Assembly: GCA_022432975.1 (NCBI GenBank)
Contig: CM039516.1
Location: forward strand, 27,747,571 to 27,811,570
DNA from: Begonia masoniana
Lineage: Eukaryota; Streptophyta; Magnoliopsida; Cucurbitales; Begoniaceae
Direction: 5' to 3'
Length of the DNA stretch: 64,000 nucleotides
In this document: in pieces, positions 23,766 to 34,954 of the stretch
How positions within the stretch are numbered: the first letter of the stretch is position 1
How the letters are laid out: each line of letters opens with the position of its first letter
Position numbers and translations under genes: made by a program
Notes under the pieces: generated by a model
Told to the model about the DNA's origin: nothing
Seen by the model: only the letters and a program-made list of their open reading frames with translations
The model's database searches: none

Positions 23766-24516
23766 TGTAACACCCAAGTTTTTCGGGTTTCCGCTCCAAG
23801 GGTATTTTTGTAAATAAGAAATATTGGTCCGTTTTCTAAGTGGATATTCATCATTCATATTCATCATTCATATTCATCATTCATATTCATCATTCATATT
23901 CATCATTCATATTCATCATTCATATTCATCATTCATATTCATCATTCATATTCATCATTCATATTCATCATTCATATTCATCATTCATATTCATCATTCA
24001 TATTCATCATTCATATTCATCATTCATATTCATCATTCATATTCATCATTCATATTCATCATTCATATTCATCATTCATATTCATCATTCATATTCATCA
24101 TTCATATTCATCATTCATATTCATCATTCATATTCATCATTCATATTCATCATTCATATTCATCATTCATATTCATCATTCATATTCATCATTCATATTC
24201 ATCATTCATATTCATCATTCATATTCATCATTCATATTCATCATTCATATTCATCATTCATATTCATCATTCATATTCATCATTCATATTCATCATTCAT
24301 ATTCATCATTCATATTCATCATTCATATTCATCATTCATATTCAACATTATCATATGCATAAACGTTCGTGATGCATGAACATGAGAACTCCTAACTCAT
24401 CAAGTCTCAGACTAGTGCATTCATCCGATGGGAAATTTGTAACACCCAAGTTTTTCGGGTTTCCGCTCCAAGGGTATTTTTGTAAATAAGAAATATTGGT
24501 CCGTTTTCTAAGTGGA
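23671..24516. repeat. 174-bp duplication around the TE4/TE7 junction
   Basis: 23671-23844 (end of the TE4 part plus the first about 79 bp of TE7's LTR) recurs at 24344-24516 with a single missing A. Between the copies lies the 13-bp array. The TE4/TE7 junction therefore exists twice, and only the second copy continues into the rest of TE7's LTR. Confidence 0.85.
23845..24343. repeat. 13-bp tandem array, about 38 copies
   Basis: Near-perfect repeats of CATATTCATCATT. The same unit occurs as a short, imperfect tract inside both TE4 LTRs (14430-14560, 23380-23470). 13 bp times 3 gives an open frame in every phase, so the 179-182-residue SSFIFIIHIHH-type frames here are repeat products, not genes. 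Confidence 0.95.
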
Positions 24517-24795
24517 CAAGTTTGTTTGGATCCTAGGAACTTATGGGGATTTTTAGAAGAATAAGCAAATTTTTAGAAATCCAATCGATAGTGTAACGCT
24601 GAATTACAGTTTTCCGCCTATAGTGTTTTAAGTCGTAAAAATAGTAAATTAAGTCCGTTTTACGAACAGAGAGTTTCGTTAGAACCCTAGAAATAAGTTG
24701 GAATATTTGGCGGAATAAGGAAGTTTCGGAGAATTTAAAGTGATGGGCGAAATAACAAAACGAGCAAGGAAATGAGTGAGGGGCAAACTTGTAAA

Positions 24796-24802
24796 TATAA
24801 AG
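24796..24802 (+). promoter_or_regulatory. possible TATA box of TE7 5' LTR
   Basis: TATAAAG about 360 bp inside the LTR, ahead of a pyrimidine-rich CTCTCTTTCCCC leader-like tract. The right LTR has the same at 30737-30743. Confidence 0.4.
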
Positions 24803-26600
24803 TCAAGTTTTATTATTAAACAAAAACTCTCTCTTTCCCCCCCCCCAACCCCCCCCCCCCCACCCCCTCTCACGATCTCCTTTCTTCTCCAGAGAGCAAG
24901 TCTCTCTCATTTTGGTGATTCCCCTCCACAGCGATTTCTTCTTGGCCGATTGTTTGTCTCCTCAGGCGATCGTTTCTCTTCAATTTTCTTTCCCCTATCA
25001 ACACTCTAGGTAAGCACTATGCTTTGGACTCATTTAGTTGTGGTTTACGGGTTGATTTTGATTTAGGGTTTTGTTAGAAATCTCCGATTTTGGTTAGAAA
25101 TCGTTAGGATGTTTAAATTAGTTCCCTTTGACGATCTATTTACGACTATTGACGATAGTTATGTGAGATTGTGGTTATTGACGGATTTAGGTTAGATTTT
25201 TGGTTGTTGAAGGTTGTAAAATCTCCATTAATTGAGTTTGGTATTTTGTGAGCGCCACGTGCTCGATGAAATGCCTAAATGGAGAAAATAGAAGTTTTAG
25301 GAGAAACTACTTTGGCTAGAGACTTAGTTTAAGTTTAGAATTCGTTTATTTAGGATCGGTTTTAATGCCCTTAATTGTGAAATACTTTAGGTGGAGATGA
25401 CTTTTGGACGGTGCTTGGCTAGCTATGGATGTCAGGTAAGTGGGTGCTAGGTTTCCGGCCCTTAAGGCCCTACATCGTGTCAACGTTAGGCTTTTGTATT
25501 TTGATGATGATTTTCTGATTGTGGGGTTTACTGAGTCGGTTAGCCTAGGATGTTAGTTATTAGTTGTTTGTGAAGTTCGTTAATAATAATGTATGTCCAT
25601 GTACGTTGTGAATTGTTTGATGATATGTTTTGATGATATGTTATACGTAGATTCCTCATGCATCATGTTTTCTCAAATGTCATATGAAACGTTCATGTAT
25701 GATGTATTTAAAAGAAAAGTAACGATTAAGTGTGGGTGGGATTGTATGGCCATAACAACAAAACCAATGTCACTTCCACGCGATGGATCATGAATACGGC
25801 CGAAAGGACTATGTACACGCACTTGGCCTACACTCTCTGACAAGATGCCCACCTTAATCCATGTTAACGAAAATGAAAAAGAATAAGAATAAGTAAATGA
25901 ATATGTTTTATGAAAAGTCATGCATTCATGCATACATCATCTATAGTGCATTCCCTTGCTAAGCATTAGGCTTAATGTTTATGTTGTATGATGTAGGTGA
26001 CAGGTGTGAAGGTGAGAGTTCTCTCGATGGCAAGGAATAGGTGGTCGACGGATGGTGCTCGTGGCGACGGGGTGTGTTTTGGCAAGATTCGATGACCGTA
26101 GGTGTACTCCGAGTAATTTTGGGTAATTGATCTGAACTTGTTTTGATGTTAAAAATGTGAGGGATTTAGAATTTGTGGAGAAACTTTATTATTTAGGAAA
26201 TCGTATAGTGGATGTAGGTTTGAAGTAGTGCTATTTTGAATGATTTGTTAATGTATGTCTTTGGTGATGTTTTAGTAAATTTCGTGGTTATGTTCGGTGT
26301 TTGTTTTGAGGATTTGATTGGGTTTTATTTGATGACTTTAGGTGATTTACGACTGTATGGATACGCACGGTTTTAGAGCGATCCATGCAGTCCAATTTCA
26401 TAAAAATTCTAATATGTTGTCATGTAAAATTGTGAGTCATTTATTTGGGTGATATTTAGACCGAAGAGGGATTAGTGTTGAAGGTTTGGTTAGAAGTATG
26501 TTTGGAGGTAAGTTGTTGTGGAGGTTGTTGTGTTTAAAGGTGGGGTGCAGGGCGAAGAAGGAAGAAAAGAAGAAAGAAACAAGGGAGGAAGAAGTCGCCG

Positions 26601-26660
26601 CTCTCTGGAGAAATCCAGAGAGGGTGACGACTGATCGCCACAAATTGTGGCGATCAGTCG
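26601..26660 (+). other. two adjacent perfect hairpins in TE7 LTR
   Basis: CTCTCTGGA-GAAA-TCCAGAGAG (26601-26622) is a 9-bp stem with a GNRA-type tetraloop. Next to it 26628-26660 is a palindrome with 16-bp arms (CGACTGATCGCCACAA and its complement) around one A. The right LTR keeps the palindrome (33845-33877) and a one-mismatch version of the hairpin. Both lie in the RNA leader if transcription starts near 24830. Confidence 0.8.
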
Positions 26661-26924
26661 CCACAGCCGATCAGTCGCCACCTTTATTGGCGACTGATCG
26701 CTGTGGCATGTTGTGTTTTCTGTTTTATTTTAATAAATTAATAGTTTTAATTGATTTAATTGTTTTAAGTTTTAATTGTTTTAGTATTTGTTTTAAACGA
26801 TTTACTAAACGAATTTCGATTTCAATTCCGCTTTCGATTTCAATTGGGATTTAGTCTTAAGTACAGTTAGAGTTAAAAGTTTAAAAAAAAATACTAAGGG
26901 AATGGGTAAGGGTCGTGACAATTA

Positions 26925-26935
26925 TGGTATCAGAG
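26925..26935 (+). other. primer binding site of TE7
   Basis: TGGTATCAGAG, 4 bp after the LTR end at 26920, matching the tRNA-Met-type site of the other elements. The next bases (AGACGG) differ. Confidence 0.8.
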
Positions 26936-27090
26936 AGACGGAGTTTTAAAAGCGATTTTGTGAACCACCTGCAGAAACACGAACCGCTGCACGAGGACTC
27001 TCCATCGACTGTAAGTATTTAAGCTCAAGTTTGATTCATAGATGTTTATATTGTTTTGTCTTGTGTTTGTATTGTGTCTAGGAACAAGAA

Positions 27091-27705
27091 ATGCCGAGTG
27101 CACCTAGGCAACTTCGAGTGGATCCCATTAGCCAGCTTACAGATATGGTGCGAATTGTTGAGCTAGAGGAGAAGCAGCTACCAGTTAGGGGCATAAAAAA
27201 GGTTGGTGAGGATTTAATTAGCATGTTAGATGAGAAACGTACACGAAGGCTGGTGCAGTTCCCTCAATGCCAAACATGTAAGAAGTACCATGGTAGGGTG
27301 TGCAAGGCAGGTTCTGGCCGATGCTTTGCGTGTAATGGATTGGGTCATCTCTCTAGGAACTGTCCAATGAGGTTTTTCCGAGAGGTGCAACCGCAACAAA
27401 AACAGTGTTGGCAACTACACCGACGGGGCGCTACGAGGCCCAATGATGCACCGTTTATTCAACACAGAAGTCAATGGCCACAAGGGGCTCAACAAGCTCC
27501 CCGTTGCCCTACGTGTTTGAAGAATCACTTTGGGGAGTGCAAGTTGCATTCCGGTCGATGTTTTCGGTGCGACAAGGTGGGACACAAGGCCAGAGATTGT
27601 CTAGGACCGAATAAGATACCACCGTGTTGTTCTATGAGGATGTCTACCTTGATCGAAGAAGAGGAAACCACTCAACTGCCGGTTATTCCAGGTATATTCA
27701 TATAG
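27091..27705 (+). CDS. TE7 nucleocapsid-like protein with four zinc knuckles
   Basis: 204 residues, Met start 170 bp after the LTR. Residues about 1-60 are polar and lack the gag capsid domain. Then two modules follow, each a short knuckle CX2CX3HX3C (CQTCKKYHGRVC, CPTCLKNHFGEC) followed within about six residues by a canonical CX2CX4HX4C (CFACNGLGHLSRNC, CFRCDKVGHKARDC). The gag proteins of TE4, TE8 and TE10 have one such module. A Gln-rich spacer separates the two modules here. The C-terminus ends LIEEEETTQLPVIPG, where relatives run on into the protease. All zinc ligands are intact. Likely an RNA-binding protein; whether it is expressed is unknown. Confidence 0.8.
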   Translation: MPSAPRQLRVDPISQLTDMVRIVELEEKQLPVRGIKKVGEDLISMLDEKRTRRLVQFPQCQTCKKYHGRVCKAGSGRCFACNGLGHLSRNCPMRFFREVQPQQKQCWQLHRRGATRPNDAPFIQHRSQWPQGAQQAPRCPTCLKNHFGECKLHSGRCFRCDKVGHKARDCLGPNKIPPCCSMRMSTLIEEEETTQLPVIPGIFI

Positions 27706-30365
27706 TGGTGATTAATAAGATAAGGAGCGTTAGAGTAGAAGTGTAATTAGAGTAGGGGTGTAAAACGTAACTTTGGTATGTTGGATAGAAGGAGGATAGT
27801 GAATATAGAAAGTTACTCATTGAAATGAATAACCTGGGATAGTTGTGCGAGTGTGTACATACTTAGAATTTATTACCATTGGAGGGATACAACTTAAGAA
27901 ATATAACGTTCGAATAGATATAAACTGGACTTTAGTTGACAAACCTCCTGGGTATTTAGATGAGGATAGTAACCAAAAGTCTAGCTTAGGTAAATTGTTG
28001 AGTGGGAGCGTTTGACTTAGTAGATACCAGCGAAAAGAATAATGATATCGAGGCAAAGTTGGTAGGTTACCAAATTAGAGACATTAGAAAATAGAAAATT
28101 TTATGTAAGACGATACTTAAGTCACTAGCATTGATCGTTTTCTAGGAGATATGTACCACCTTAGAAGAATAGTCGATAAAAGAGGGACTTGTTTCTCTTT
28201 AGATGTGTGAGGTTACTACTAACGCGATAAAGGAGAAAACTTAGTTAAGCTAAGAGCGATCGGTATGCAGTAGACGCGTCAAACCTTAAGTGCGTGTTGT
28301 TCGGAGAGTTTAGTTGGTGGCCGATTAAGTGGAATTCGAAGTGCGTATGAGTGATTGAACGATAGAGTGTAAAGCTGGAAAAGTTTAGAACTTTGGAGAT
28401 GTAGAAATAGTTATTACCCAATAGGTGATTAAAGCCCTAGTGAAGTCGAAAAATTGCGTCTAAGTAGTAAGTGAGGAAGCTTAAGGAACTTGAAGGAAGT
28501 GTGTACGTATTAGGTTACAAGGAGGTTACAACTTAATAAGCAACAGGTTGGGGTAGGAGCTTTAGTGGTGTTTTGCACATTTGATTGGTTATTGAGATCG
28601 GTTATGTATCCCGAATAGTGTGTGACGTAGAATACTATTGATGACGGATTTATGAGAAATCTTTACTAAAGAAATGTGGGAACTGAGTGTCGTATACTAT
28701 GACTACGGGTAAAGCAGATAAGTTTAGGCGCGAGTTAGATTACAAAGCATGGGTTAGCAAGTGTCTTGAGATGGTAATTAACCCAAAAGATGCTAGGAAG
28801 CTTAGCTAAGCCAAGTTAAGTAAATTAGAAAGCTTGGCCTATAAGGGATTAGGAGGAGGCCGATTCATGTGAGAATTTAAGGAAGTGAACTCGATCACTT
28901 TGTTATTTGCCTGGAGACTTGGGAATTGATGGGGCTTGTGGTATGAGCCATGGCATGCTTAGTTCCATTAAGGGTAATAGATGCTTATAAGTTTTTGGGA
29001 AAATAGAAGGACAAGATTTGGGAATTTTAGAAGATTAGGATTAAGATTGTAAATCTATTTACAACAAGTTTGCTAACAAGAAAATTGTTAGACAAATTAT
29101 TGTGAAGAAGCCAAGGAGAATATTTAGAACCTGACTAGAAGAAATGACAAAATAGTAGACTAGTTCGTAACTTTCGAGGAAGTCTTAGTGTGATATTAAA
29201 AGTAAGTGTAGGACATGTTTAAGTAAATAAAGGGTTTAGATTTGAAATTAAGATCGAATGTTAGTGTTGTGCGGATTGATGGATTAATGAGTTACCGGAC
29301 GAGGAGGACGAGAAATTGCACAAATAATCTTCAAGTGCATCGAGATAAGATTAAATTAGGAAATTTTGAAGGCTCGACCGGTATGTAGTGAAGTCGAAGC
29401 CAATGATTTGGTAAATAGTTAAGGTTGAGATAGATAAACTCAAGTGTGCGAAGAAGATCGCAACTTGAGGAAATAAAGACTACGTGGTGTAAGATAAAAG
29501 GACGGTTAGGTGGACTTTTGAGCTTTGGAATATATCATGCGGGTAAGTGAGAAGATTAACTAGATCAAATGGAAGATTGATATAAGGGTCAAGTAGTGAA
29601 GGTTATGAAATTTGGAGCATATTGGATGAAGGGAAGAGAGGTTTGCACGAAGACTGTGCAAGTGAGTTTAGAAGTGAAATTAGAACAAGAGGTATTGGGG
29701 ATGTGGCGACTCGTAAGTTACGTCGATTTGTTTGTACACTCATTAAGGTGTTGGGTGAATAGTTTAACTAATTGTCAATGATCGACGAAGACCGAGGTGA
29801 AAGTTGGATAGAACAAGCGTAGTGGACATAGATACAGGAATTTAGAGGATACCATGAAAACGTCAAGGGGTAGATTTAAACAATTAAAGCCCTGTGTATA
29901 AGAATAGCACTAGAGTGACTAAGGAAGTGTAGTGATTGCCCAAAGGTAAGTAATTATAGAAGATGAGAGTGCTATATAGGAAACGAGATAGTGGTGTAAA
30001 GAGAGTTCGAAATGAAGGGTTAGGATGAGAAATCTATGTATCAGGTCCTTAGTGTCATATAATTGAAGAAGCTTTGAGGAGTTAGAAACGGAATGAGCTT
30101 AGCTCGAGGTTAAGTTAGAGGAAATTCGAGGTTCTAAGTGACAAAGGATTAAGATGAAGTCGATGAGTGAATGAGCGATCAAATTACGAAGTGCGTAGTT
30201 AGAAGGACTTAGAGCTTTGGAGATAAAGGAAACCATCAAGACCCGAAGGGTGGGAGAGATCTTAGGAGTGTCGAGGCTAGTGTTACAGCATCATTTCTTA
30301 GGCAAGGTGAGTAGGAGTACTTAGAAGTTTAACTAAGCAATAATTTTGAGGACAAAATTTCAATT
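27706..30365 (+). other. TE7 internal region without recognisable genes
   Basis: 2.66 kb, A- and G-rich on this strand, dense in TAG and TAA in every frame. I searched for DTGA, KKDGS, FIDD, HHCC and SDRDPRF-type motifs on both strands and found none. It is either very old pol sequence or unrelated filler. The end (GAGGACAAAATTTC, about 30347-30360) looks like the usual sequence ahead of the polypurine tract. Confidence 0.65.
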
Positions 30366-30378
30366 AAGGAGGGAAGGA
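30366..30378 (+). other. polypurine tract of TE7
   Basis: AAGGAGGGAAGGA immediately before the LTR start TGTAACACCC at 30379: plus-strand primer site. Confidence 0.8.
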
Positions 30379-33300
30379 TGTAACACCCGAGTTTTTCAGG
30401 TTTCCGCTCCAAGGGTATTTTCATAAATAAGAAATATTGGTCCATTTTTTGAGCGGACAAGTTTGTTTGGATCCTAGGAACTTATGGGGATTTTTAGAAG
30501 AATAAGTAAATTTTTAGAAATCCAATCGATAGTGTAACGCCGAATTACGGTTTTCCGCCTATAGTGTTTTAAGTCGTAAAAATAGTAAATTAAGTCCGTT
30601 TTACGAACAGAGAGTTTCGTTAGAACCCTAGAAATAAGTTGGAATATTTGGTGGAATAAGGAAGTTTCGAAGAATTTAAAGTGATGGGCGAAATAACAAA
30701 ACGAGCAAGGAAACGAGTGAGGGGCAAACTTGTAAATATAAAGTCAAGTTTTATTATTAAACAAAAACACTCTCTTCCCCCCCCCCCCCCCCCACTCACG
30801 ATCTCCTTTCTTCTCCAGAGAGCAAGTCTCTCTCATTTTGGTGATTCCCCTCCACGGCGATTTCTTCTTGGCCGATTGTTCGTCTCTTCAGACGATCGTT
30901 TCTCTTCGATTTTCTTTCCCCTATCAACACTATAGGTAAGCACTACGCTTTGGACTTATTTAGTTGTGGTTTACGGGTTGATTTCGATTTAGGGTTTTGT
31001 TAGAAATCTCTGATTTTGGTTAGAAATCGTTAGGATGTTTAAATTAGTTCCCTTTGACGATCTATTTATGACTATTGATGATAGTTATGTGAGATTGTGG
31101 TTATTGACGGATTTAGGTTAGATTTTTGGTTGTTGAAGGTTGTAAAATCTCCATTAATGGAGTTTGGTATTTTGTGAGCGCCACGTGCTCGATGAAATGC
31201 CTAAATGGAGAAAATAGAAGTTTTAGGAGAAATTACTTTGGCTAGAGACGTAGTTTAAGTTTAGAATTTGTTTATTTAGGATCGGTTTTAATGCCCTTAA
31301 TTGTGAAATGCTTTAGGTGGAGACGACTTTTGGACGGTGCTCGGCTAGCTACGGACGTCAGGTAAGTTGGTGCTAGGTTTCCGGCCCTTAAGGCCCTACA
31401 TCGTGTCAACATTAGGCTTTTGTATTTTGATGATGATTTTCTGAATGTGGGGTTTACTGAGTCGGGTAGCCTAGGATGTTAGTTATTAGTTGTTTGTGAA
31501 GTTCGTTAATAATAATGTATGTCCATGTACGTTGTGAATTGTTTGATGATATGTTTTGATGATATGTTATACGTAGATTCCTCATGCATCATGTTTTCTC
31601 AAATGTCATATGAAACGTTCATGTATGATGTATGTAAAAGAAAAGTAACGATTAAGTGTGGGTGGGATTGTATGGCCATAACAACAAAACCAATGTCACT
31701 TCCACGCGATGGATCATGAATACGGCCGAAAGGACTATGTACACGCACTTGGCCTACACTCTCTGACAAGATGCCCACCTTAATCCATGTTAACGAAAAT
31801 GAAAAAGAATAAGAATAAGTAAATGTACATGTTTTATGAAAAGTCATGCATTCATGCATACATCATCTATAGTGCATTCCCTTGCTAAGCATTAGGCTTA
31901 ATATTTATGTTGTATGATGTAGGTGACAGGTGTGAAGGTGAGAGTTCTCTCGATGGCAAGGAATAGGTGGTCGACGGATGGTGCTCGTGGCGATTGGGTG
32001 TGTTTGGCAAGATTCGATGACCGTAGGTGTACTCCGAGTAATTTTGGGTAATTGATGTGAACTTGTTTTGATGTTAAAAATGTGAGGGATTTAGAATTTG
32101 TGGAGAAACTTTATTATTTAGGAAATCGTATAGTGGATGTAGGTTTGAAGTAGTGCTATTTTGAAGGATTTGTTAATGTATGTCTTTGGTGATGTTTAGT
32201 AAATTCGTGGTTATGTTCGGTGTTTGTTTTGAGGATTTGATTGGGTTTTATTTGATGACTTTAGGTGATTTACGACTGTATGGATACGCACGGTTTTAGA
32301 GCGATCCATGCAGTCCAATTTCATAAAAAAAAAAAAAAAAAAAAAAATTCTAATATGTTGTCATGTAAAATTGTGAGCCGTTTCTTTGGGTTATATTTGG
32401 ACCGAAGAGGGATTAGTGTTGAAGGTTGTAAAATCTCCATTAATGGAGTTTGGTATTTTGTGAGCGCCACGTGCTCGATGAAATGCCTAAATGGAGAAAA
32501 TAGAAGTTTTAGGAGAAATTACTTTGGCTAGAGACGTAGTTTAAGTTTAGAATTTGTTTATTTAGGATCGGTTTTAATGCCCTTAATTGTGAAATGCTTT
32601 AGGTGGAGACGACTTTTGGACGGTGCTTGGGAGGCTAGCTACGGACGTCAGGTAAGTTGGTGCTAGGTTTCCGGCCCTTAAGGCCCTACATCGTGTCAAC
32701 ATTAGGCTTTTGTATTTTGATGATGATTTTCTGAATGTGGGGTTTACTGAGTCGGGTAGCCTAGGATGTTAGTTATTAGTTGTTTGTGAAGTTCGTTAAT
32801 AATAATGTATGTCCATGTACGTTGTGAATTGTTTGATGATATGTTTTGATGATATGTTATACGTAGATTCCTCATGCATCATGTTTTCTCAAATGTCATA
32901 TGAAACGTTCATGTATGATGTATGTAAAAGAAAAGTAACGATTAAGTGTGGGTGGGATTGTATGGCCATAACAACAAAACCAATGTCACTTCCACGCGAT
33001 GGATCATGAATACGGCCGAAAGGACTATGTACACGCACTTGGCCTACACTCTCTGACAAGATGCCCACCTTAATCCATGTTAACGAAAATGAAAAAGAAT
33101 AAGAATAAGTAAATGTACATGTTTTATGAAAAGTCATGCATTCATGCATACATCATCTATAGTGCATTCCCTTGCTAAGCATTAGGCTTAATATTTATGT
33201 TGTATGATGTAGGTGACAGGTGTGAAGGTGAGAGTTCTCTCGATGGCAAGGAATAGGTGGTCGACGGATGGTGCTCGTGGCGATTGGGTGTGTTTTGGCA

Positions 33301-34118
33301 AGATTCGATGACCGTAGGTGTACTCCGAGTAATTTTGGGTAATTGATGTGAACTTGTTTTGATGTTAAAAATGTGAGGGATTTAGAATTTGTGGAGAAAC
33401 TTTATTATTTAGGAAATCGTATAGTGGATGTAGGTTTGAAGTAGTGCTATTTTGAAGGATTTGTTAATGTATGTCTTTGGTGATGTTTTAGTAAATTTCG
33501 TGGTTATGTTCGGTGTTTGTTTTGAGGATTTGATTGGGTTTTATTTGATGACTTTAGGTGATTTACGACTGTATGGATACGCACGGTTTTAGAGCGATCC
33601 ATGCAGTCCAATTTCATAAAAAATTCTAATATGTTGTCATGTAAAATTGTGAGCCGTTTCTTTGGGTTATATTTGGACCGAAGAGGGATTAGTGTTGAAG
33701 GTTTGGTTAGAAGTATGTTTGGAGGTAAGTTGTTGTGGAGGTTGTTGTGTTTAAAGGTGGGGTGTAGGGCGTAGAAGGAAGAAAAGAAGAAAGAAATAAG
33801 GGAGGAAGAAGTCGCCGCTCTCCGGAGAAATCCAGAGAGGGTGACGACTGATCGCCACAAATTGTGGCGATCAGTCGCCACAGGCGATTTTGCAACAGGC
33901 GACTGGTCGATTTATTTGTTTTAAGTTTCAAAATCATATCAATTGATTTAATTGTTTTAAGTTTTAATTGTTTTAGTATTTGTTTTAAACGATTTACTAA
34001 ACGAATTTCGATTTCAATTCCGCTTTCGATTTCAATTGGGATTTAGTCTTAAGTACAGTTAGAGTTAAAAGTTAAAAAAAAATAAAAAATACTAAGGGTA
34101 CGGGTAAGGGTCGTGACA
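30379..34118 (+). repeat. TE7 3' LTR, with a 1.29-kb internal duplication
   Basis: Same ends as the 5' LTR but 3740 bp, since 31141-32426 is repeated as 32427-33702. Without the duplicate it is about 2.46 kb, equal to the left LTR. It lacks about 70 bp present at 26668-26730 of the left LTR. An A-run of more than 20 lies at about 32326-32347. Confidence 0.88.
31141..33702. repeat. 1286-bp tandem duplication in TE7 3' LTR
   Basis: 31141-32426 and 32427-33702 are nearly identical. Both junctions carry GTTGAAGGT (31132-31140, 32418-32426, 33694-33702), a 9-bp microhomology that would explain the event. The main differences are the A-run (over 20 in the first copy, six in the second) and a few single bases. 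Confidence 0.92.
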
Positions 34119-34954
34119 AAATCATATCATTAAGACAAACATCAACATAAGTAACAGACAGTAGTTTAAATGACTTCTAATCATCGTATCAGTTTCTACC
34201 TAGCATCCTTGTTATGTAGGGCCCTACTGGCCAGGAATCTTACACATTCACTTACCTGGTTTTCTTAGCAACTTGAACTCATTTTCTTCAAACTTCTTCA
34301 CCTAAAACATTTCACATCAAAGTAGTTAAAACAAAACCCTAAAAGTCCCAATAACAAGTCATCCTAGAATCTAATAACTAAAGTCATTCCCGAATCCTCT
34401 AGTCTAGTTCTCTGTGCGCAGTTAGAAATCCAAAACCAAAACAGCTAGGTCAAACTAACGATTAATCAGGGTCGGTTATATTAAATGTCCAGAATCGATT
34501 CGGAAATGACATTACAAAATCCAGGTTATAAATGTTGCTATTGTTACACGGCCATTGGAGAAACCAAACTCCAACACCAAGCTGAAAATCAGAGTTTAAC
34601 AACTAACTGACAACTACATTGTCTAATCCATACCTCGAGCGTAGAGTATCCAAGAAATGGCAAGGGAACCGATCGTCGAAGGAGGGATTACTGACAGGTA
34701 GAAAGCGAGAGCTCGGGAGAGGAAATCGCTGAAAGGAGAAAGTGTCGGCTACAGTGATGTTGGTGAGATTTAAAAACTTTTCATCTCCTTTATATATCGA
34801 TCAGAGCCAACCCTAATTTCAATTTTTCCACTCAACCTAGTTCACACAATTTGGAACAAATCTTGGTATTAAATTTAAATCAAAAGGTCCAAAAATAAGA
34901 GTGATAGTTAATTCCGTTAAGAAAATCACCTGACTAAAAATGTCAAGTGTTACA
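34119..34954 (-). repeat. TE4 5' LTR, part 2
   Basis: Resumes the LTR interrupted at 23765 and matches 14848-15683. Contains the TATA box TATATAAA (34789-34796, minus) and ends GTGTTACA at 34954. No gene. Confidence 0.88.

Larger units (their letters stand above)
24438..26920 (+). repeat. TE7 5' LTR
   Basis: 2483 bp. A likely TATA box lies at 24796-24802, followed by a C-rich and CTCTCT tract (24826-24870). Near the 3' end a perfect hairpin with a GAAA loop (26601-26622) and a 33-nt palindrome (26628-26660) precede the primer site by about 300 bp. Open frames over 25593-25933 are repeated in the right LTR and match nothing known. Confidence 0.85.
23766..34118 (+). mobile_element. TE7: non-autonomous LTR element with a zinc-knuckle-only gene
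   Basis: LTRs start TGTAACACCC (24438; also a partial copy at 23766; right LTR 30379) and end GTCGTGACA (26920, 34118). Flanks AAATT (24433-24437) and AAATC (34119-34123) are a target duplication with one change. Primer site follows the left LTR, purine tract precedes the right one. The 3.46-kb internal part encodes one 204-residue protein with zinc knuckles and no protease, reverse transcriptase or integrase that I can find. It would need enzymes from a relative. Confidence 0.85.
13332..34954 (-). mobile_element. TE4: gypsy element with decayed gag-pol, nested in TE2
   Basis: LTR ends TGTAACGACCCCAG at 13332 and GTGTTACA at 34954, with a perfect 5-bp duplication CAAAC (13327-13331, 34955-34959). 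3' LTR 13332-15683, internal 15684-22229, 5' LTR 22230-23765 plus 34119-34954. On the minus strand the order is gag, protease, reverse transcriptase, RNase H, integrase, chromodomain. Two Cassandra copies interrupt pol and TE7 interrupts the 5' LTR. Same LTR family as TE8, which lies in the opposite orientation. Confidence 0.93.

Noticed and set aside
23824..24379. Open frames of about 180 residues with an SSFIFIIHIHH repeat
   Set aside because: A 13-bp repeat without stops is open in all three phases. No start context or homology supports a protein.
24826..24862. C-run and CT-rich tract as a regulatory or G-quadruplex element
   Set aside because: It varies in length between the TE7 LTRs (compare 30776-30793) and looks like simple-sequence slippage. 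The G-rich complement could fold, but there is no conservation evidence.
25593..25933. 66- and 86-residue frames repeated three times (also 31519 and 32809)
   Set aside because: Copies are due to the LTR pair and the 1286-bp duplication. Frames on both strands overlap and no motif is seen.
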